Shown in pieces: positions 6,586 through 10,868 of a DNA stretch of 10,868 bases; the stretch's first letter is position 1, and each line of letters starts with the position of its first letter. The position numbers and the translations under genes were made by a program. The stretch is from the NCBI GenBank assembly GCA_965652545.1, contig CBFGWV010000167.1:1-10868 (forward strand), in the 5' to 3' direction. Source of the stretch: CBFGWV01 sp965652545 (GTDB lineage Bacteria; Pseudomonadota; Gammaproteobacteria; Competibacterales; Competibacteraceae). The notes under the pieces are model-generated. The model was not told the origin of the DNA and ran no database searches. It saw only the letters and a list, made by a program, of their open reading frames with translations.

Positions 6586-9279
6586 TCATGGATGCAGCCG
6601 CAGTGGAACAGGCTGATTCGTACTACCTTGCGCAACCGGTGCCGGTGATTGTTCCAGCGTCTCCAGCTGTTCCGGCGTCGCCCCTTCGATACGCAGATTC
6701 GGCAAGAGCCGTTTTAACGGGCTCAAGTCCTTCAGTTCCGGCGTGTCATACAGGTACAAGCGGGCCAGCGTCGTCAGCCCCGCCAAGGGCGCAAGGTTTC
6801 TCGCGCGGGTGGAGGAGAGGTCCAGTACCGTCAGCTCACTCAGGCCTGTCAAGGGCTTGAGATCCTTCACGCCGGTATTCGCCAGACGCAAGCTGTTTAA
6901 GCGGGCCAGTCCCGACAGCGGGGTCAGGTCGCTGGTGCGTGTGTTCGATAAATCCAGCGTCTCGAGTTTGCTCAATGCCGACAATGGGCCAAGATCGGTC
7001 ACGCGGGTGCTGGAGAGGTCCACCGTTGTCAGGGAGGTCAGTCCCGACAAGGGTTGAAGGTCATTGACACGGGTGTTCGACAGCCCCAATACCGTCAGTC
7101 GGTTCAGCGCTGATAGCGGAGCGAGATCGGTCACACGGCTCCGTGACAGACCCAGTGTCGTCAGCATGTCCAGGCCGGCCAGCGGTGTCAGGTCATTGAC
7201 GGCGGTGGACGAGGCATCCAGTGTCGCCAGATTGTCCAGCAGGGATAGAGGTTCCAGGTTCTCGACTGCGGTTGCCGAGATATCCAGCACCGCCAGGCGG
7301 TGCAATGACGTCAGCGGCGTGAGCGTCCCGACGGGGGTCCACGACAGATTGAGTGTCGTCAGGGCACTCAGGGACGCCAAGGGTTCGATATCGTCCACCG
7401 GTGTCCCGGTTGCAACCAGAGAGTGCAAGTTATCCAGTCCGGACAGGGGGGCCAGGTCCAGGGCGGGGGTCCAGGAGATATCCAGCGCCTCCAACGTACC
7501 CAACTCGGCCAAGGGCGCCAGGTCCGCGATGGGTGTTTTTGAGAGGTCCAGTGCTTTGAGATGCGTGAGCATGGCCAAGGGTTGTATGGCCGTGATTGAC
7601 TCCGCCTCTCGCAAGCTGAGGTTCTCGATGGGGCCCAACCGGGAGGCGGGTGCGAGCGCTTGTTCCAGATCGGCGTCCTGTACGGTGTTGGGAAAACTCA
7701 AATGAATGGCCGAACGGTTGCCGACCTGTTCCACCACCACAGGCAGTGTTGCCAACTGGCGCCGTGCCTTGTCCTTGAGCCACACCGGCCCGGCGAACAC
7801 GAGGCCACCGACCAGCACGGCCAGCACCACCGGGACGAGCGCCAGACGCACCGCTTGCCAGACCGCAGAGCGCGAGCGCACGGGGGTCTCGTCGATCAAT
7901 TGCGCAACGGTGTTGTGCGTAACTTCCCAGCGCTGCGGGAATTCGCCCGGCGTATGCACCAGTTGATGGCGCTCGAGATCATGCAGGATTGCCTGCACAC
8001 GCCAAGTCTCCAGCCGGGTTGCCGCGGCGATCTCGTTCGCGGACTGCGGTCGTCTCGTTCCGGCGTTGGACACCATGCATTTGAGGACTGGTAAGGCTTC
8101 ATCGCGCAGCGCCGATGTCGACAGCGCCGCTGACAGGTGGCGCTCCAGGAGGCGGCTCGCATCGCCCAGGTGTTTTTTGCCGGTGCGCTCCAGCGTCAGC
8201 CCGGACAGGTTCAACGTCATGGGGCGATAAATCGCCGCTGTGCTCTCGATCTTGTCGAGCCGGTGCAGGATGGCTTTGGCTTGCGTGTCCGAAAGACCCG
8301 CAAGCCCAGGCTGTAGGAAGGCAAGCGCGTGCGCGGCTTTGTAGCCGCCGATCTCCTCCCAGTTGTCGAAGGCGCTCAGTGTGGGGAAGCCTTCCTGGAA
8401 GAGCAGTGGCCGGTAGTCGCTGCGGCATACGATCAGAAACGAAACGCCCGACACCGGATGCTCATCGAACCTGCGGAAAAAGGACACGGCGTCCGCTTTG
8501 CGGGACGGGTCCGTTGCCAGTAGCAGAAACTCCTCAAACTGATCGATGACGATGAGAGTCCGTTTGACGCCCGCCTGCATAGCCGTCGTGGCGGCCTCAT
8601 CCAGCAGATCGCGAAGCGGCGCATCGGCGAGTTGGGTGTCGTCGAACAGCGATGAGGTATCGAGCAACCGACTGCGTAGCCGCTGCAAGGGGTCGTCGAA
8701 CGCGCGAACCCTGAGGGTTTGCCACCCCTCGGTCTCCAGAGCCGGCAACAGCGCCGCATCCACCAGTGAGGATTTCCCCACACCCGAGGCACCGGTGAGG
8801 TAGAGCAGTGCGCGGTTCGAGGTCTTTACGAAGTGCTGGATGCGCTCGTGAGTGCCATCGAGCCGCTGATAGTGCGTCGCGTCGTCGGTCCCGTACGGTG
8901 CAAGGCGGAAATATCCAGGCGGCGGCGACGGCGCATCGCTACGCGCCACGCGCCGTTGATGGCGATCGACCCACCAAGTGCGGATGGCCGGATAACCGTT
9001 GAGGATGAGGATCAGCGCCAAGGGGAGGGCAAGTGCGAGGTAGGCCATACCCTGGCCCAGATGCAGGCTGAGGTCGGCAAACAATGCCTCAACGGCATCG
9101 TCCAGAGAGGTTGCGGGATACAGCAGGCGGCTGGCTGCACCCAGCAGGGCGGCGTACAGGAGAAGCCCGATGAACAGTAGGGTGAGCTGGCCGAAAGCTG
9201 ACTTTAAAAGACCAGGCTGCCCACGGTCCTGTGGTCTATCGGAAACCGCCACACTGAGGTCCTCGGCGGTCTCCGCCAT
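6586..9279 (-). CDS. Membrane-anchored STAND NTPase with C-terminal leucine-rich repeats
   Basis: This 897-residue protein has two membrane helices (about 29-51 and 77-97). The loop between them is acidic and the stretch after the second is very basic (RTWWVDRHQRRVAR), so the next domain should be cytoplasmic. A P-loop NTPase of the novel-STAND type follows: Walker A GASGVGKS (163-170), then SLVDAALLPAL; Walker B LIVIDQFEEF (242-251); CRSDYRP (285-291) as probable sensor. A winged-helix-like region (about 390-465) precedes a third hydrophobic helix (about 479-500). Residues 552-863 form about 14 leucine-rich repeats, twelve exactly 22 residues long (576-839). STAND proteins switch on by nucleotide-driven oligomerisation, and many serve in bacterial conflict or signalling. 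The repeats would be the sensor; no enzymatic effector is visible, so the membrane helices may be the output. The ATG at 9279 has AGGGAGAG upstream; a GTG at 9315 is an alternative. Confidence 0.9.
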   Translation of the reverse strand: MAETAEDLSVAVSDRPQDRGQPGLLKSAFGQLTLLFIGLLLYAALLGAASRLLYPATSLDDAVEALFADLSLHLGQGMAYLALALPLALILILNGYPAIRTWWVDRHQRRVARSDAPSPPPGYFRLAPYGTDDATHYQRLDGTHERIQHFVKTSNRALLYLTGASGVGKSSLVDAALLPALETEGWQTLRVRAFDDPLQRLRSRLLDTSSLFDDTQLADAPLRDLLDEAATTAMQAGVKRTLIVIDQFEEFLLLATDPSRKADAVSFFRRFDEHPVSGVSFLIVCRSDYRPLLFQEGFPTLSAFDNWEEIGGYKAAHALAFLQPGLAGLSDTQAKAILHRLDKIESTAAIYRPMTLNLSGLTLERTGKKHLGDASRLLERHLSAALSTSALRDEALPVLKCMVSNAGTRRPQSANEIAAATRLETWRVQAILHDLERHQLVHTPGEFPQRWEVTHNTVAQLIDETPVRSRSAVWQAVRLALVPVVLAVLVGGLVFAGPVWLKDKARRQLATLPVVVEQVGNRSAIHLSFPNTVQDADLEQALAPASRLGPIENLSLREAESITAIQPLAMLTHLKALDLSKTPIADLAPLAELGTLEALDISWTPALDLAPLSGLDNLHSLVATGTPVDDIEPLASLSALTTLNLSWTPVGTLTPLTSLHRLAVLDISATAVENLEPLSLLDNLATLDASSTAVNDLTPLAGLDMLTTLGLSRSRVTDLAPLSALNRLTVLGLSNTRVNDLQPLSGLTSLTTVDLSSTRVTDLGPLSALSKLETLDLSNTRTSDLTPLSGLARLNSLRLANTGVKDLKPLTGLSELTVLDLSSTRARNLAPLAGLTTLARLYLYDTPELKDLSPLKRLLPNLRIEGATPEQLETLEQSPAPVAQGSTNQPVPLRLHP
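6763..7554 (-). repeat. Twelve 66-bp repeats encoding leucine-rich repeats
   Basis: Within the STAND gene, residues 576-839 are twelve consecutive 22-residue units with consensus xLDLSxTxVxDLxPLxxL, of internalin-like type. At DNA level there is also a 132-bp period: AGATCGGTCAC occurs at 6992-7002 and 7124-7134, and AGGTCATTGAC at 7058-7068 and 7190-7200. Units 7 and 9 (VND...GL) and units 8 and 10 (VTD...LSAL) therefore match in alternation, which points to duplication of a two-unit block. Confidence 0.9.
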
Positions 9280-9283
9280 TGCA

Positions 9284-9291
9284 CTCTCCCT
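9284..9291 (-). promoter_or_regulatory. Ribosome binding site deciding the STAND gene start
   Basis: On the minus strand AGGGAGAG is followed by TGCA and then ATG (9279-9277). This strong match selects the ATG over the upstream in-frame GTG at 9315. It lies in a 140-base gap between this gene and the stop of the AraC-type gene. No convincing promoter or terminator was identified in that gap. Confidence 0.7.
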
Positions 9292-9419
9292 GGATGCTGT
9301 GCATCGATTAAGCACTGCCCGCCCCGTCCCGGCCGAAACGGCGTAGTAGTTAATGCTACTTGATACGTCTTCGCAATGATCTGTTCGGTCCGTTGCGGAG
9401 GGCTAGGAGGGCGCGGTAT

Positions 9420-10229
9420 TTACGGGGTTGTGCGCCGACGGCCATAGGCGGCCGGCGCCATACCCACCACGGCTTTGAAGTCGCGCACGAAGTGTGCCTG
9501 GTCGAAGAAGCCGGTATCCAGCGCGATATCCACCAACGCGGCGCCGTTGCGCTGTTTGATCGCCGCTCGGGCGTGGCGCACGCGTATCAGGCGGGCGTAG
9601 GTCTTGGGTGAGAGACCCACATGGCGTGCGAACGCCCGCTCCAGCTGGCGGCCGCTGACACCGATGCGATCGGCGAGGGACTGAATCCTGCTCTGGCCGC
9701 GTGTCGCCGCGATCTCGGCCAAACCTTGCTGGATGAGCGGTGAGGGGGCGACAGCCGCTGACAATCGGCGCAGCAATGCGTGTTCGACCAGCCGTAGGCG
9801 GTCAACCAGAGTCTCGGTCTCCATCAGCCGCTCCAGCCAATTGCCGCCGAACTCGGGCAATACCGTCGTAGCATCCAGATTGCGCAGGGCGAGTTCGTCC
9901 ATGGGAATGCCGAACAGGCGGTGTGCACCGCCGGGCAGAAAGCGCACACCGAAGGCCTCCGGGCGGCCGGCCAGTTCCAAAGTGTATGAGCGGCGATTGA
10001 CCCCATCGAACCGCACGCCGTTGACCGGAAGCCATCCATCGACGGTCATGCGGCCCCCGAGATTGAAATTTATGCCGGTGCCGCCATCGGGATGGAGAAG
10101 CTCCTGGCGGCCGGCGGTGACCGGTTGCTTGCCCTCCAGCAGCCAGTAGCACTGGACGAAGGGCCGCAGGGCTGGGGTTGGGCTGATCTGCCGGTAACCA
10201 AGGTCGGCCAGTTGGGGGTGTGTTGCCAT
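9420..10229 (-). CDS. AraC-family transcriptional regulator
   Basis: This 269-residue regulator has an N-terminal ligand or dimerisation region (about 1-165, starting with YRQISPTPALRPFVQCYW and containing LHPDGGTGINFNLGG, as in the DUF6597-type AraC proteins). The C-terminal double helix-turn-helix has a first helix pair at about 182-203 (SLADRIGVSGRQLERAFARH) and a second at about 231-252 (DIALDTGFFDQAHFVRDFK), ending in the usual GMAPAAY. The ATG at 10229 is chosen; a TTG at 10253 would add eight residues. Neither has a strong ribosome binding site. The gene is divergent from the AhpD-like gene at 10371, across about 140 bases, and most likely controls it and itself. It could also influence the STAND gene downstream on the same strand, but 140 bases separate the two. 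Confidence 0.94.
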   Translation of the reverse strand: MATHPQLADLGYRQISPTPALRPFVQCYWLLEGKQPVTAGRQELLHPDGGTGINFNLGGRMTVDGWLPVNGVRFDGVNRRSYTLELAGRPEAFGVRFLPGGAHRLFGIPMDELALRNLDATTVLPEFGGNWLERLMETETLVDRLRLVEHALLRRLSAAVAPSPLIQQGLAEIAATRGQSRIQSLADRIGVSGRQLERAFARHVGLSPKTYARLIRVRHARAAIKQRNGAALVDIALDTGFFDQAHFVRDFKAVVGMAPAAYGRRRTTP

Positions 10230-10301
10230 GGCAAACGCCGCCGGGTCGGGCAAAGACGGAAACGCTACCGCGTGATGGGCGTCGCGGCAAGGTCGAAAAA
10301 A

Positions 10302-10307
10302 TACAAT
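10302..10307 (+). promoter_or_regulatory. Candidate -10 box for the AhpD-like gene
   Basis: TACAAT lies 64 bases before the ATG at 10371 and differs from the consensus by one base. No good -35 hexamer is found 16-18 bases upstream, which would suit activation by the divergent AraC-type regulator. It sits next to an A-run (10296-10301). Confidence 0.35.
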
Positions 10308-10370
10308 ACCCGCATCGTTTGCATCGGCACTGTGGCCGGCGTCTTCTTAAGCCAATCAGAGGTGCCCATC

Positions 10371-10814
10371 ATGGAAAAAAGAGCCGATTTCCATACGTCT
10401 AACCCCCAGGTGTTTTCGGCACTGACCCGCGCGGCGGGGTCGGTGCCGGCGATCGACGCCCGGCTGCGCGCACTTGTGGAGTTGCGCGTCTCCCAGATCA
10501 ATGGCTGCGCCTACTGCCTTGACATGCACACTCAGCACGCGCGTGAGGCTGGAGAGTCGCAGCAGAGGCTGGATTGTCTGGCCGCCTGGGACGAGACGCC
10601 ATTCTTCAGCGACGCGGAGCGCGCCGCCCTGGCCTGGGCGGAGTCGGTCACTGACATTGGTCGCACTCGCGCGCCCGATACGGTTTACAACGCATTGAAA
10701 GCCCACTATTCAGAGCGGGAAATCGTGGATCTGACGATGATCGTCGCCATCATGAACATGTGGAACCGTGTGGCGGTGGCCTCGCGCAATCAGCCGATCG
10801 CGCGCAGCGGCTGA
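10371..10814 (+). CDS. Carboxymuconolactone decarboxylase (AhpD-like) family protein
   Basis: This 147-residue alkylhydroperoxidase-D-like protein has the core motif CAYCLDMH: Cys46, Cys49 and His53, with Glu37 in ALVELRVSQINGC. This arrangement is the redox-active CxxC plus proton-relay layout of AhpD rather than the decarboxylase active site, so a peroxide- or thiol-related role is more likely than aromatic ring metabolism. Members usually form trimers or hexamers. AGAGGTG at 10358-10364 lies before the ATG. A much longer frame begins at 10092, but it overlaps the divergent regulator gene and its extra residues have no family character. It is paired with the AraC-type gene. Nothing recognisable follows the stop up to the window end. 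Confidence 0.93.
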   Translation: MEKRADFHTSNPQVFSALTRAAGSVPAIDARLRALVELRVSQINGCAYCLDMHTQHAREAGESQQRLDCLAAWDETPFFSDAERAALAWAESVTDIGRTRAPDTVYNALKAHYSEREIVDLTMIVAIMNMWNRVAVASRNQPIARSG

Positions 10815-10868
10815 TTGTGTTTGCCGCACTGGCCGGGCTTCTGACCTGACCCCCCGCCCCCCCGGTTC

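Noticed and set aside
7064..7705. Plus-strand frame with periodic Ser/Arg-rich sequence inside the STAND gene
   Set aside because: Its periodicity is only the antisense reading of the 66-bp LRR repeats. No ribosome binding site or domain is visible.
9345..9360. AGTAG-TTAATG-CTACT dyad upstream of the STAND gene
   Set aside because: A 5-bp stem is within chance expectation and has no matching second site. It is noted only as a possible operator.
10092..10370. 93-codon N-terminal extension of the AhpD-like protein
   Set aside because: It overlaps the divergent regulator gene and crosses the candidate promoter. A good ribosome binding site precedes the ATG at 10371.

Overview
The window reads as chromosomal DNA of a GC-rich gammaproteobacterium. 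This rests on the overall composition, strong AGGAG-type ribosome binding sites, a pair of TGTAGGAG-type REP palindromes at the left end, and a first gene block whose crotonase closely recalls enterobacterial CaiD. No rRNA, tRNA, transposase, integrase or CRISPR array was seen. The genus cannot be fixed from the sequence alone.

Left block (1-5500, all + strand). After about 386 bases of non-coding DNA with the REP doublet and a short dyad come four genes that look like one acyl-CoA pathway: an acyl-CoA dehydrogenase (387-1547), a single-chain NDP-forming acyl-CoA synthetase (1554-3611), a CaiD-like enoyl-CoA hydratase (3757-4539) and an HSL-type alpha/beta hydrolase (4559-5500). A plausible division of labour is hydrolysis of an ester or amide precursor, attachment of the acid to CoA, alpha,beta-dehydrogenation, then hydration. 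A carnitine/betaine-type or other short functionalised acid is possible, but the substrate is not shown. The operon is interrupted between genes 2 and 3 by a simple-sequence array of eight CGAACAC heptamers plus one variant. Related heptamers lie upstream in inverted orientation, and the array ends one base before the hydratase ribosome binding site.

Middle block (5501-6585). A 112-bp palindromic element with perfect 30-bp arms enclosing two mini-hairpins closes the operon. It is followed by a small GNAT acetyltransferase (5787-6260) and a 71-residue CxxC/CxxC zinc-ribbon protein (6348-6563).

Right block (6586-10868). A minus-strand gene (6586-9279) encodes an 897-residue membrane-anchored STAND-type P-loop NTPase. 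It has two N-terminal membrane helices, Walker A and B motifs, a probable winged-helix region, a third membrane helix and about 14 internalin-like leucine-rich repeats. This is the most interesting element: its architecture fits a signal-sensing or conflict/defence switch, with LRRs where WD40 or TPR sensors are common. Its repeats show a 132-bp higher-order period at DNA level. Upstream lie an AraC-family regulator (9420-10229, minus) and, divergently, an AhpD-like carboxymuconolactone decarboxylase-family protein (10371-10814, plus), a likely regulator-target pair. The last 54 bases show nothing recognisable.
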